A DNA stretch of 64,000 bases from assembly GCF_014196505.1 (NCBI RefSeq), contig NZ_JACIDW010000008.1:112468-176467 (forward strand). Direction: 5' to 3'. Origin of the DNA: Rhizobium metallidurans. GTDB lineage: Bacteria > Pseudomonadota > Alphaproteobacteria > Rhizobiales > Rhizobiaceae. The notes beneath the pieces are model-generated. The model had not been told where the DNA came from. It saw nothing but the letters and a program-made list of their open reading frames with translations, and did no database searches. The stretch's first letter is position 1, and every line of letters starts with the position of its first letter. Both the position numbers and the translations under genes were made by a program. This document shows positions 47,240 to 56,663 of this stretch, one piece after another.

Positions 47240-48241
47240 ATGACGACGAAGAAAAAAACCAAGGTCTACATTACCCGCAAGCTGCCTGACGCGGTCGAAA
47301 CGCGCATGCGTGAACTTTTCGACGCCGAGCTCAATATCGACGACACGCCGCGCAGCGCGGCCCAGCTCGCCGCGGCGATGAAGAGCGCCGACGTGCTGGT
47401 GCCGACCGTGACCGACCGGATCGACGCGGCGCTGATCGACGAGGCCGGGCCGCAGCTGAAGCTGATCGCCAGCTTCTCCAACGGCACAGACCACATCGAC
47501 GTGGAGGCGGCCGCCCGCAAGGGCATCACCGTCACCAACACGCCGAACGTTCTGACCGAGGACACCGCCGACATGACGATGGCGCTGATCCTCGCCGTGC
47601 CGCGCCGGCTGGGCGAAGGTGCGCGCGTGCTGACCGACCGGCCCGGAGAATGGGCCGGGTGGTCTCCCACCTGGATGCTCGGACGGCGCATTCATGGCAA
47701 GCGGATCGGCATTGTCGGCATGGGCCGGATCGGCACCGCCGTTGCCCGCCGCGCCAAGGCCTTCGGCCTCTCAATCCATTACCATAACCGCAAGCGCGTG
47801 ACGGCGACGACCGAAGACGAGCTCGAGGCGACCTATTGGGAAAGCCTCGACCAGATGCTGGCGCGCGTCGACATCGTATCGGTCAACTGCCCGTCGACGC
47901 CGGCGACCTTCCATCTGCTCTCGGCGCGGCGTCTCGCGCTGCTGCAGCCGACGGCCTATCTCGTCAACACCGCGCGCGGCGACGTGATCGACGAGGCGGC
48001 GCTGATCAAGTCGCTCAGGGAAGGCAAGCTTGCCGGCGCCGGGCTCGACGTGTTCGAGAACGAACCGGCGGTCAATCCGAAGCTGATCAAGCTCGCCAAC
48101 GAGGGCAAGGTGGTGCTTCTGCCGCATATGAGCTCGGCGACGATCGAGGGCCGCATCGACATGGGCGACAAGGTGATCATCAACATCCGCGCCTTCATGG
48201 ACGGCCACCGCCCGCCGAACCGGGTGCTGCCGGGGCGCTAG
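47240..48241 (+). CDS. D-isomer specific 2-hydroxyacid dehydrogenase
   Basis: A 333-residue NAD(P)-dependent dehydrogenase of the glyoxylate reductase/phosphoglycerate dehydrogenase superfamily. The Rossmann motif GIVGMGRIGTAVARR (about 157-171) and the catalytic Arg (NTARGD), Glu (ENEP) and His (LPHMSSAT) are all in place. It probably reduces glyoxylate or hydroxypyruvate, but the substrate cannot be fixed from sequence. ATG at 47240. Its TAG overlaps the end of the converging GNAT gene by four bases. Confidence 0.92.
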   Translation: MTTKKKTKVYITRKLPDAVETRMRELFDAELNIDDTPRSAAQLAAAMKSADVLVPTVTDRIDAALIDEAGPQLKLIASFSNGTDHIDVEAAARKGITVTNTPNVLTEDTADMTMALILAVPRRLGEGARVLTDRPGEWAGWSPTWMLGRRIHGKRIGIVGMGRIGTAVARRAKAFGLSIHYHNRKRVTATTEDELEATYWESLDQMLARVDIVSVNCPSTPATFHLLSARRLALLQPTAYLVNTARGDVIDEAALIKSLREGKLAGAGLDVFENEPAVNPKLIKLANEGKVVLLPHMSSATIEGRIDMGDKVIINIRAFMDGHRPPNRVLPGR

Positions 48242-48726
48242 GAAACGAGGCGCTCAACAGCGAGGTATTTGCGCATCTCGATGGATGTGACGCGGGTGAA
48301 GCCCGGATGGGCGTTCTCGGCGGTCTTCTCGAAGCCCCAGCGGCCGAAGACGGCGTGGTTTTCGGTGAGCTCGATGCGCGTTTCCAACCGCAGCGCAGGC
48401 AGCGAAAGCGCCCGCGCGGTGTCCTCGGCGACGCCAAGTAGTTTCCGACCGATGCCGCGCCGCTTGGCACCCGGCGCCACCGCCAGCTTGCCGACATAGA
48501 GGCAATCCGCTTCGGGCCGCAGGAAGATGCAGCCGACCAGCGCGCCATCCTCGATGAGGACATAGGCGATCTCGGTTTCGGCCTTCTCGGCCAACGATTC
48601 AGCCGTCAGCTTGAGCGCCGAGGATGGCGGATCGATGCGGTCGTTCATGTAAGCGAAGGACGACAGGATGAGCGAAAGAAGCTCGTCCCAGCGCGGGAAA
48701 TCGGAATCCAGACGGAGGATGGTCAC
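48238..48726 (-). CDS. GNAT family N-acetyltransferase
   Basis: A 162-residue acetyltransferase. The acetyl-CoA loop is VGKLAVAPGAKRRGIGRKLLGVAE (about 78-101), with the Q/R-x2-G-x-G/A pattern as RRGIGRK, and the C-terminal GRWGFEKTAEN is also typical. The substrate is unknown. ATG at 48726 overlaps the moeB-like stop (ATGA), making it the third gene of a tightly coupled recF-moeB-GNAT operon. Confidence 0.88.
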   Translation of the reverse strand: MTILRLDSDFPRWDELLSLILSSFAYMNDRIDPPSSALKLTAESLAEKAETEIAYVLIEDGALVGCIFLRPEADCLYVGKLAVAPGAKRRGIGRKLLGVAEDTARALSLPALRLETRIELTENHAVFGRWGFEKTAENAHPGFTRVTSIEMRKYLAVERLVS

Positions 48727-49550
48727 GATGCCTGGCTTTGGCTCTGTCGGGCGCGCCGGCGCTTGTAGCGGATGGCGTCGAAGCGTGCCGAAAGCGCATC
48801 ATAAAGCAGCAGGCGGCCGACCAGAGGCTCGCCGGTGCCGGTGATAAGCTTGATCGCTTCCATCGCCATCAGCGTGCCGATGACGCCCGTGAGTGCGCCG
48901 ATGACGCCGGTTTCGGCGCAAACGGGGATGAGGCCCTCCGGCGGCTTTTCCGGGAAGAGGTCGCGATAGGTGGGATTGAGCACGCCATCGGCCGATGTCT
49001 CATAGGGCTTCAGCACGGTGACCGAGCCATCGAACCGGCCGACGGCGCCCGTTACCAGCGGCAACTGCGCCGCCTCGGCGGCATCGGCGGCGGTGTAGCG
49101 CGTGTCGAAATTATCCGAACCATCGATGACGAGATCGAAGCCGGAGAGATGCCGGCGGGCGCTGTCTGAGGAGAAGCGCTCCTCGAAGCGGATGACGCGG
49201 ACATGCGGATTGAGCCTGGCGATGGCGAAGGCCGCACTTTCCGTCTTCAATTCACCGATCGTGCCGGAATCGTGGATGACCTGGCGCTGCAGATTGGAGA
49301 GCGATACGCGGTCGTCGTCTGAAATGCCGAGCGTGCCGACGCCGGCTGCCGCGAGATATTGCAGGATGGGAGCGCCGAGACCGCCGGCGCCGATGACGAG
49401 CACGCGCGCCGCCTTCAGCTTCTGCTGGCCGGCGCCGCCGATCTCAGGCAGCAGGATGTGGCGCTGGTAGCGGGCGATTTCTTCCGGGCTCAACGGTTCC
49501 ATGGGCGCGATGCTAGCATGGCCCTTGGCGGCGGGGAAAGTGTCGGTCAT
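48723..49550 (-). CDS. moeB: MoeB/ThiF family adenylyltransferase (HesA/MoeB-like)
   Basis: A 275-residue E1-like enzyme that adenylates the C-terminal glycine of MoaD- or ThiS-type sulfur carriers. The nucleotide-binding GAGGLGAPILQYLAAAG (about 55-71), the catalytic DGSDNFDTRY and VCAETGV cysteine are present. The two CxxC zinc pairs of E. coli MoeB are absent, so this is a zinc-less variant. There is no rhodanese domain. I use the ATG at 49550, which overlaps the recF stop (ATGA); a second ATG at 49502 is possible. Confidence 0.88.
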   Translation of the reverse strand: MTDTFPAAKGHASIAPMEPLSPEEIARYQRHILLPEIGGAGQQKLKAARVLVIGAGGLGAPILQYLAAAGVGTLGISDDDRVSLSNLQRQVIHDSGTIGELKTESAAFAIARLNPHVRVIRFEERFSSDSARRHLSGFDLVIDGSDNFDTRYTAADAAEAAQLPLVTGAVGRFDGSVTVLKPYETSADGVLNPTYRDLFPEKPPEGLIPVCAETGVIGALTGVIGTLMAMEAIKLITGTGEPLVGRLLLYDALSARFDAIRYKRRRARQSQSQAS

Positions 49551-50671
49551 TCGAATATTTTTCCATCGGCAACGGTGAAGAACTGCGCGCGATCGTCGAG
49601 GGCCGAGAACATCGAGCGGTCGGTGCCGGTCATGAAGGCCTGGCCGCCGAGCGCGTCGATGAGATCGAAAAGTGCTGCGCGCCGGTTTTCGTCGAGATGC
49701 GCGGCGATCTCGTCAAGCAGCAGGACCGGCGCATGGCCAGTGAGATTGGCGACAAGGCGGGCATGCGCCATGATGAGGCCAACCAACAGCGCCTTCTGCT
49801 CGCCGGTCGAGCAGCGCGCCGCTTCCATGCGCTTGTCGCGGTGGCGGACCAGAAGATCGGCGCGGTGCGGGCCCTCGAGCGTGCGGCCGGCGGCGGCGTC
49901 GCGGTAGCGGCTTTCGGCGAGCTGTGCGGCGTATTCGTCCTCGAGGTCGACAGCGGGGCGATCGAACTGGCCATCCATGAAGCCGGCGAGATCGAGCGAG
50001 GCCGACGGGAATGGCGAGGTCTCGCGCGTCTCCTCGATGAGGCGGACGAGGAGGCCGAGCATCTCCTGGCGGGCCATGGCCATGGCGATGCCGAGCGTTG
50101 CCATCTGCTCCTCGATGCCCGAGAGCCAGGAGGGGTCGAAGCGGCGCTCGTCGAGCAGCTTGTTGCGGCTGCGCATGGCGCGCTCGAAATCGCTGGCGCG
50201 GCGGCCATGGGCGGGATCGAGCGACAGCACGAGGCGATCGAGAAAGCGGCGGCGCTCGGACGAACCGCCGGTGAACAGGCCGTCCATCGAGGGTGTCAGC
50301 CAGAGAAGGCGCAGGTGATCGGTGAGTTCGTCGGCGGTCTTGGCCGGCGTGCCGTTGATGCGCAGGCGGCGCGACGTGCTCTCGTCGTTGCCGTCGACCC
50401 CGGTGCCGATCTCGACCTCGCCATCCATGCCGTCGAGCGCCGCGAAGATCGTGAAGCCACCATGGGCGCCGACGCGGGTGACGTCGCCATAGGTGGCGCG
50501 GCGCATGCCCCGGCCCGGCGACAGAAACGACACCGCCTCCATCAGATTGGTCTTGCCGGCGCCGTTATCCCCCACCAGCACCACATGCCGGCCATCCAGC
50601 TGCAAACCGGCCGACGCATAATTGCGAAAGTCGGTGAGCTTGAGACGGGACAGGGAAACCTTGTGGGGCAT
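49547..50671 (-). CDS. recF: DNA replication and repair protein RecF
   Basis: A 374-residue SMC-like ATPase that with RecO and RecR loads RecA at single-stranded gaps. Walker A GDNGAGKTNL (about 34-43), the signature STGEQKALLVGLI and Walker B LLLDEIAAHLD are in the expected order. Length fits the family. ATG at 50671. First gene of the recF-moeB-GNAT operon, with four-base overlaps at both junctions. Confidence 0.95.
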   Translation of the reverse strand: MPHKVSLSRLKLTDFRNYASAGLQLDGRHVVLVGDNGAGKTNLMEAVSFLSPGRGMRRATYGDVTRVGAHGGFTIFAALDGMDGEVEIGTGVDGNDESTSRRLRINGTPAKTADELTDHLRLLWLTPSMDGLFTGGSSERRRFLDRLVLSLDPAHGRRASDFERAMRSRNKLLDERRFDPSWLSGIEEQMATLGIAMAMARQEMLGLLVRLIEETRETSPFPSASLDLAGFMDGQFDRPAVDLEDEYAAQLAESRYRDAAAGRTLEGPHRADLLVRHRDKRMEAARCSTGEQKALLVGLIMAHARLVANLTGHAPVLLLDEIAAHLDENRRAALFDLIDALGGQAFMTGTDRSMFSALDDRAQFFTVADGKIFE

Positions 50672-50802
50672 GCTTTATCCGGATTCGTGACGGCTGAGAG
50701 CTAAGCGCTATGGGCGCGGATGGCAAGGGTGGGGCTCGATAGTGGCGGTGTGCCGTGGGCGGTCAGGCAACACAGCGACGGTGCCGCAGTGCTCGTGGCG
50801 AA

Positions 50803-50932
50803 GACCCCTCCCAACCCTCCCCACAAGGGGGAGGGCTTAACCTGTGGCGCTGCCGAAGCTCGATTGAGGCAGGAGGGCGCAGCGAGTCTTCTCCCCCACC
50901 TGTGGGGGGAGATGCCGGCAGGCAGAGGGGGG
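50803..50932 (+). repeat. RIME2-like palindromic repeat, copy 1
   Basis: A 130-bp element with inverted ends: GACCCCTCCCAACCCTCCCC on the left and GGGGGGAGATGCCGGCAGG near the right, each forming local hairpins (CCCTCCCCACAAGGGGGAGGG and CTCCCCCACCTGTGGGGGGAG type). It matches copy 2 at 58295-58424 in the opposite orientation over its full length. Confidence 0.8.
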
Positions 50933-51038
50933 TATCCCACGGCAAGACCTGGCGATCATTCACTTCTCACTCCACTCCACAAACACACCAAAACCCCACG
51001 CGGCTCTCACCCGTGTCTCCACCATGCACTTCACTCGG

Positions 51039-51099
51039 ACGGGGCGCTGGAAATCACCTCGATGGAGTAAGTAGAATATGGCGCTTCCCAGCGCCCCGT
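51039..51099. other. Long perfect-stem hairpin in gene-free DNA
   Basis: A 12-bp perfect stem, 51039-51050 with 51088-51099, closes a 37-base interior without a T-rich tail on either strand. It could be the core of a small RNA or a solitary repeat unit; no family is recognised. Confidence 0.35.
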
Positions 51100-51567
51100 T
51101 CGGCGGTTTATGCCCGCGACTTCGATCTCTCTGCCTTCTCGCCCAACTTCGCGGCGAGACCATGTGTGCCTCACAGGCACGTCCGGGCTCAACTCAGGCG
51201 CCATCTCGCGATGGAACCCGCCGTCACCGGAGGGAGATCATTTTCCGCGGACCCGGACCGTGAGGTTTTGCGTCCTACCCTCACGCTCCGCGCCGATCCC
51301 GCCTCGTCGGCACGCCTGCCGGGGTATCCGATGACGGGACGCCGATAGTGTAGGGCGGGGTTTTCGAGGCGGGGAAAATCGACGCCTGGATTTTGTGTAA
51401 GTGATTGATCGTCAACGCCCTCACCGCCTCCGACATCCCCTCGTTCGAGGCGCTGCGTCATTGACCGCCGGGACGGCGGCGAGGGCATTCAGTCGCAGCG
51501 GCTTTCGCGGCAGCGGGCGAAGGCTTATATGAGGCGTGCCGCAGGAAGCGGCGGAACGGATTTTGCG

Positions 51568-52035
51568 ATGGACAGCGAGATACAGGGACGAGCGGCGCAT
51601 TCGGCGGCGATCAGGGAGCGGGCCGAGGCCGAGATGGCGCGCATGGGGATCGATGCGGCGTTTATCGATCGGCTGGTCGAGACGTTTTACGGCCGCGTGC
51701 TCGCGCATCCCACGCTGGGGCCTGTTTTCGACGCCAGGCTTTCCGGGCGGTGGCCGGAGCATATGGAGAAGATGAAGAGCTTCTGGTCATCCGTCGCCTT
51801 TCGCAGCGGCGCTTATGGCGGCAAGCCGGTGCAGGCGCATGTCGGCGTGGCCAACATGACGCCGGAGCTCTTTCCGCAATGGCTGGCGCTGTTTTCCGCG
51901 ACGCTTGACGATATCGCCCCCTCCGACGAGGCGAAGGCCTGGTTCATGGCGACGGCCGAGCGGATCGCCAGGAGCCTGACGCTGTCGCTGTTCTATAATC
52001 CCGCGCTCGACGATCCCAAGTTGAAGAAGGGCTGA
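51568..52035 (+). CDS. Group III truncated haemoglobin
   Basis: A 155-residue heme protein of the TrHb3 class. Class features are the FYGRVLAHPTLGPVFD helix B/E block (about 37-52), FWSSVAFRSGAYGGKPVQAH with the proximal histidine, and FPQWLALFSATL. Group III proteins bind oxygen and nitric oxide and are linked to NO detoxification or respiration under low oxygen. The ATG at 51568 has a weak GGAACGGA site; upstream codons are not conserved. Convergent with a GNAT gene. Confidence 0.9.
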   Translation: MDSEIQGRAAHSAAIRERAEAEMARMGIDAAFIDRLVETFYGRVLAHPTLGPVFDARLSGRWPEHMEKMKSFWSSVAFRSGAYGGKPVQAHVGVANMTPELFPQWLALFSATLDDIAPSDEAKAWFMATAERIARSLTLSLFYNPALDDPKLKKG

Positions 52036-52054
52036 GGTCGCGGACTGCCTGAAA

Positions 52055-52573
52055 TCAGGCGATGCGCTTGTAGAAGAAGGTCGAGGCGCAGAAGCCGCCT
52101 TGCGGCCAGAGCGCGTAATCCGGGATGACGCCGACGCGCTCCCAGCCCAATCGCGGATAGATGGCCTCGGCATCGCTGCCGGTCGCGGTATCCAGCACGA
52201 GAATGGTCTTGCCGCGACGCGCGGCTTCCTCTTCGGCGGCGCGCATCAACAGACGCGCCAGGCCGTTGCCGCGAGCGTCGCGGTGGACGAGGAGCTTCTT
52301 CAGGTCGGCGCGGTGCGGCTGGTTCGGCATCTGGGCGGCGCCGATCTGCACGGTGCCGAGCACCCTGCCGTCAATCTCGGCTGCGAAAAGCATGGTGGCG
52401 CCGGAGGCAACGCTTTCGGCGACGGCCCGCCAGTAGGGCTCGGCATCTTCACGCCTGTAGGGCTGCATGAAGCCGACGGAGGCGCCGCCATCGACGCAAT
52501 CGACGAGCACATCGCAGAGATCGGGTATCGCGGCGCGCGCCTCTGTCGCGTCGAGCAGGCGGATAGTGGTCAT
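52055..52573 (-). CDS. GNAT family N-acetyltransferase
   Basis: A 172-residue acetyltransferase. The acetyl-CoA-binding block LKKLLVHRDARGNGLARLLMRAAEEEA (about 90-116) and the C-terminal YPRLGWERVGVIPDYA are diagnostic. The LDTATGSDAEAIY segment and the overall length recall amino-acid or toxin acetyltransferases, but no substrate is assigned. ATG at 52573. It lies 18 bases after the XRE-cupin gene on the same strand, so the regulator and enzyme are probably co-transcribed. Confidence 0.88.
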   Translation of the reverse strand: MTTIRLLDATEARAAIPDLCDVLVDCVDGGASVGFMQPYRREDAEPYWRAVAESVASGATMLFAAEIDGRVLGTVQIGAAQMPNQPHRADLKKLLVHRDARGNGLARLLMRAAEEEAARRGKTILVLDTATGSDAEAIYPRLGWERVGVIPDYALWPQGGFCASTFFYKRIA

Positions 52574-52591
52574 GGGGTCTCCTGAGATCGA

Positions 52592-53161
52592 TTAGTGGCG
52601 GCGGCGGTCGAGCACGACGCAATAGCGGGCCGGCGCGGGGCCGGGATTATGAAAGACATGGCCTTCGGCCACGGGCATGAACAGGCAATCGCCGGGAAGC
52701 AGGCGATGCACGGTGCTGTCGCCGGTCGTCATCTCCATCTCGCCATCGAACATCCAGATATGCTGGGTCATGCCGCTGGCCGCCGCATGCGGCGGAAAGC
52801 TGACGCGGGCGCCGGCCGGGAACTCGACATCGACGATATCGACATCCGACGTGGTGCCCGGCGGCGAGACGGCGCGCCTGATATAACCGGTCTCGGGATC
52901 GCGCCAGACCTGCTGGTCCTGCCGGCGCGATAGCGGCGCGGCCTCGCCCTCCTCGGCGAAGAAGGCCGACAGCGACAGGCCGAGCGCGGCGCAGACGCGG
53001 GCAAGCAGGGCCGCGGTCGGGCTCGCCTCGCCGCGCTCGATGCGCGATATCATCGCCCGGCTGACGCCCGAGGCGGCGGCGAGATCGTCGAGCTTCAGGT
53101 TTCTGTCGGTTCTGAGCCTGCGTATCCTGACGCCGATCGCGGTTTCGAGTTCCTGTTCCAT
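52592..53161 (-). CDS. XRE-cupin transcriptional regulator
   Basis: A 189-residue regulator. An N-terminal XRE helix-turn-helix (VRIRRLRTDRNLKLDDLAAASGVSRAMISRIERGEASPT, residues about 11-49) is joined to a C-terminal cupin domain (about 110-180, with HIWMFDGEMEMT and LLPGDCLFMPV). Such proteins sense small molecules such as polyamines or sugars. I use the ATG at 53161; an ATG at 53197 would place the start beyond a palindrome that looks like its own operator. It is divergent from lepA and probably controls the GNAT gene behind it. Confidence 0.88.
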   Translation of the reverse strand: MEQELETAIGVRIRRLRTDRNLKLDDLAAASGVSRAMISRIERGEASPTAALLARVCAALGLSLSAFFAEEGEAAPLSRRQDQQVWRDPETGYIRRAVSPPGTTSDVDIVDVEFPAGARVSFPPHAAASGMTQHIWMFDGEMEMTTGDSTVHRLLPGDCLFMPVAEGHVFHNPGPAPARYCVVLDRRRH

Positions 53162-53174
53162 TATCCGATCCAGA

Positions 53175-53192
53175 TTTCTACTATAATAGAAA
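53175..53192. promoter_or_regulatory. Palindromic operator-like site with embedded -10 box
   Basis: TTTCTA-N6-TAGAAA, 18 bp, in the spacer between the XRE-cupin regulator and lepA. On the plus strand it contains a perfect TATAAT (53182-53187). Placement suggests autorepression by the XRE protein and overlap with the lepA promoter. Role inferred. Confidence 0.45.
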
Positions 53193-53300
53193 TGCATGGT
53201 TCGATCGTGGAATCAAGCCCTGTTTTCACGGCGCGGCGGCGCGACTTATCGTAAACGAAACCCTGCTTTTCCGCTTTGCGGCAAGGGGATGCGCTGCTAT

Positions 53301-55136
<1,836 letters not shown>

Positions 55137-55152
55137 GTCCTCTTTGCTTCTT

Positions 55153-55185
55153 CCTGATATGCGCATATCATATGCGCATATCAGG
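55153..55185. promoter_or_regulatory. Perfect 33-bp palindrome before ccdAB (operator candidate)
   Basis: Sixteen-bp perfect inverted arms (55153-55168 and 55170-55185) around one base, each arm containing ATATGCGCATAT. It overlaps the ribosome site of ccdA (AGGAG at 55183-55187), which fits an autoregulatory operator of the toxin-antitoxin pair. It may also end the lepA transcript. Confidence 0.6.
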
Positions 55186-55194
55186 AGACCGATC

Positions 55195-55425
55195 ATGCCT
55201 CAGACCCGTCGCAAGGCCGCCAACCTGTCGCTCGACAGCGAGCTCGTCGCGCAGGCGCGCGAACTGAACCTCAATGTTTCCAAGGCCGCCGAAGACGGCC
55301 TCAGGCGCGCCATCAAGAGCGAGCGCGAACGGCTGTGGCTGATCGAGAACGCCGAGGCGATCGATGAAGCGAACGCCTACGTCGAAAAACATGGGCTGCC
55401 CTTCGCCAAATACCGCACATTTTGA
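55195..55425 (+). CDS. ccdA: CcdA-type antitoxin
   Basis: A 76-residue antitoxin. The N-terminal ribbon-helix-helix (KAANLSLDSELVAQARELNLNVSKAAEDGLRRAI, about residues 7-40) binds DNA, and the C-terminal tail ending in HGLPFAKYRTF is the toxin-neutralising part. The ATG at 55195 has AGGAG at good spacing and sits right after a perfect palindrome. Its TGA overlaps the ccdB ATG (TGATG), giving coupled expression. Confidence 0.9.
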   Translation: MPQTRRKAANLSLDSELVAQARELNLNVSKAAEDGLRRAIKSERERLWLIENAEAIDEANAYVEKHGLPFAKYRTF

Positions 55426-55718
55426 TGGCGCGCTTCCATGTCTACGAGGTGGGCGACGGCTATGCTCTCGATGTGCAGTCGAACCTGCTTGATCGACTGC
55501 AAACGCGTGTGATGATTCCGCTGGTTGCCGCCAGCCATGTCATCAACATCATGTCGAGGCTCAATCCCGTCGTCGTGGTCGGCGGCAAGACCTATCTTAT
55601 GTCCACCGAGCGCATGGCATCCATTCCGCTGTCGGAAATCGGCGTGGAAATTGCCGATCTGACACCGCGAAGCGACGACATCACCGCAGCCCTCGATTTT
55701 CTCTTCCAGGGCTTCTAG
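55425..55718 (+). CDS. ccdB: CcdB-type gyrase-targeting toxin
   Basis: A 97-residue toxin of the CcdB fold, which poisons DNA gyrase. Family features include the N-terminal FHVYEVGDGYALDVQSNLLD, RVMIPLVAAS in the middle and the short C-terminal helix. The terminal residues are LFQGF instead of the WGI of plasmid F CcdB, as in other alphaproteobacterial homologues; activity is therefore inferred. Convergent with the GFA gene, whose stop is directly adjacent. Confidence 0.88.
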   Translation: MARFHVYEVGDGYALDVQSNLLDRLQTRVMIPLVAASHVINIMSRLNPVVVVGGKTYLMSTERMASIPLSEIGVEIADLTPRSDDITAALDFLFQGF

Positions 55719-56177
55719 CTAGGCGTTCTTCGCCATGTAATCCTTGGTCAGCTTTTCGTAATCCTGCATTTCAGGCAGGGCTTCGTAGCTGTGCGTCGCG
55801 CCGGTTTGCGCGAAAGCGAGCTTCTCGCGGGTCCACGTCTCTATGAAGGGCGTGAACCAGCTGGCATCGTCGAGCATGGTCGGTCGCAGGTTGACGAACC
55901 ACTCCATGCCTTCCGTTTTCGTGAACATCCACGTCATGCAGTGCGGGCAGAAATAATGGTGCGACATGGCGCCGTGCAGGCCGCCGACGACGGGTTCGCC
56001 GCTGGTGATCTCGAAGCCCTCGGAGGGGATCGCCACGCTCAGCGAAAAGGCGCTCGACGACATGGTCTGGCAACCGGTGCAGTGGCACGCCATGGTCAGA
56101 AGCGGCCTGGCGCTGATCTTCAGTCGCACGCGGCCGCAGCGGCAGCCACCCTCGCTCGGCAAATTCAATTGGCTCAT
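55719..56177 (-). CDS. GFA/CENP-V family protein (glutathione-dependent formaldehyde-activating fold)
   Basis: A 152-residue zinc-binding protein. The GFA cysteines are visible: GGCRCG (C12, C14), CHCTGC (C31, C33, C36) and FCPHC near residue 80. Members have been linked to S-hydroxymethylglutathione formation, but most have no proven reaction. ATG at 56177 (MSQLNLPSEG); the frame extends upstream without similarity. It stands alone between ccdB and the opp operon. Confidence 0.9.
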   Translation of the reverse strand: MSQLNLPSEGGCRCGRVRLKISARPLLTMACHCTGCQTMSSSAFSLSVAIPSEGFEITSGEPVVGGLHGAMSHHYFCPHCMTWMFTKTEGMEWFVNLRPTMLDDASWFTPFIETWTREKLAFAQTGATHSYEALPEMQDYEKLTKDYMAKNA

Positions 56178-56663
56178 GTCTGTCTCCAGGGTTGTCACCG
56201 AGATGATAGCGTCCGGCTGACAGAGATGAAGGGGGCGTTGCAAACAAATGCGCCCCGACGACGAATTCTCAACCTGCGGGACGAGGCCGCCACGCATCCA
56301 TCGCTGACCGTGCAGCGTTGAAAACGCGAAATAATCTGTCGCGAGCGCGACATATCCGTACCTGTCGGTGAATCGGCAGCGGTCAATACATGTTCAATCC
56401 AAGATTGTCTATTTCATCGCTTAGACAAGAGCAAAACATCTGTTGGGAACGTCGCGCCAACGCCATGCCGACGGCGAAATATCGGCTTCTAACCGGCTAA
56501 TCGCGCTGTTTTCGCCCGGTTTTCCCCGTTATCCGCCGCGTTCGTTTTGGGGCTTGCAACGTTCGACCTTTACGATAGGTTGCGCATTGACTTGTACGTA
56601 ACAGGTCACCATGGGAACAACGACGAATAAAAGGCGCTAAAAGCCTAGAAAGGTGGGACCCAC
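56178..56663. other. 486-base gap upstream of oppA
   Basis: No gene is supported. The last 150 bases probably carry the opp promoter; a TTGACT at about 56588-56593 and several TA-rich hexamers are present but none forms a convincing pair at 16-18 bases. AAGGTGGG just before the ATG is the oppA ribosome site. A GGGGCG/CGCCCC dyad lies near 56230-56255. Confidence 0.45.

Larger units (their letters stand above)
50672..51567. other. Gene-free, repeat-containing 896-base region
   Basis: Between recF and the truncated haemoglobin gene. Open frames here have no ribosome sites or recognisable similarity. It contains a RIME2-like repeat (50803-50932) and a perfect 12-bp stem (51039-51050 with 51088-51099). 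I find no tRNA, RNase P, tmRNA or 6S pattern that I can support. The haemoglobin promoter must lie near the right end but is not recognisable. Confidence 0.6.

Noticed and set aside
51170..51260. Possible RNase P RNA because of a GTCCGGGCTC string
   Set aside because: The invariant GAGGAAAGTCC core and the other conserved regions are missing.
50755..51348. Several open frames of 60-200 codons between recF and the haemoglobin gene
   Set aside because: They run through the palindromic repeat, lack ribosome sites and show no recognisable sequence.
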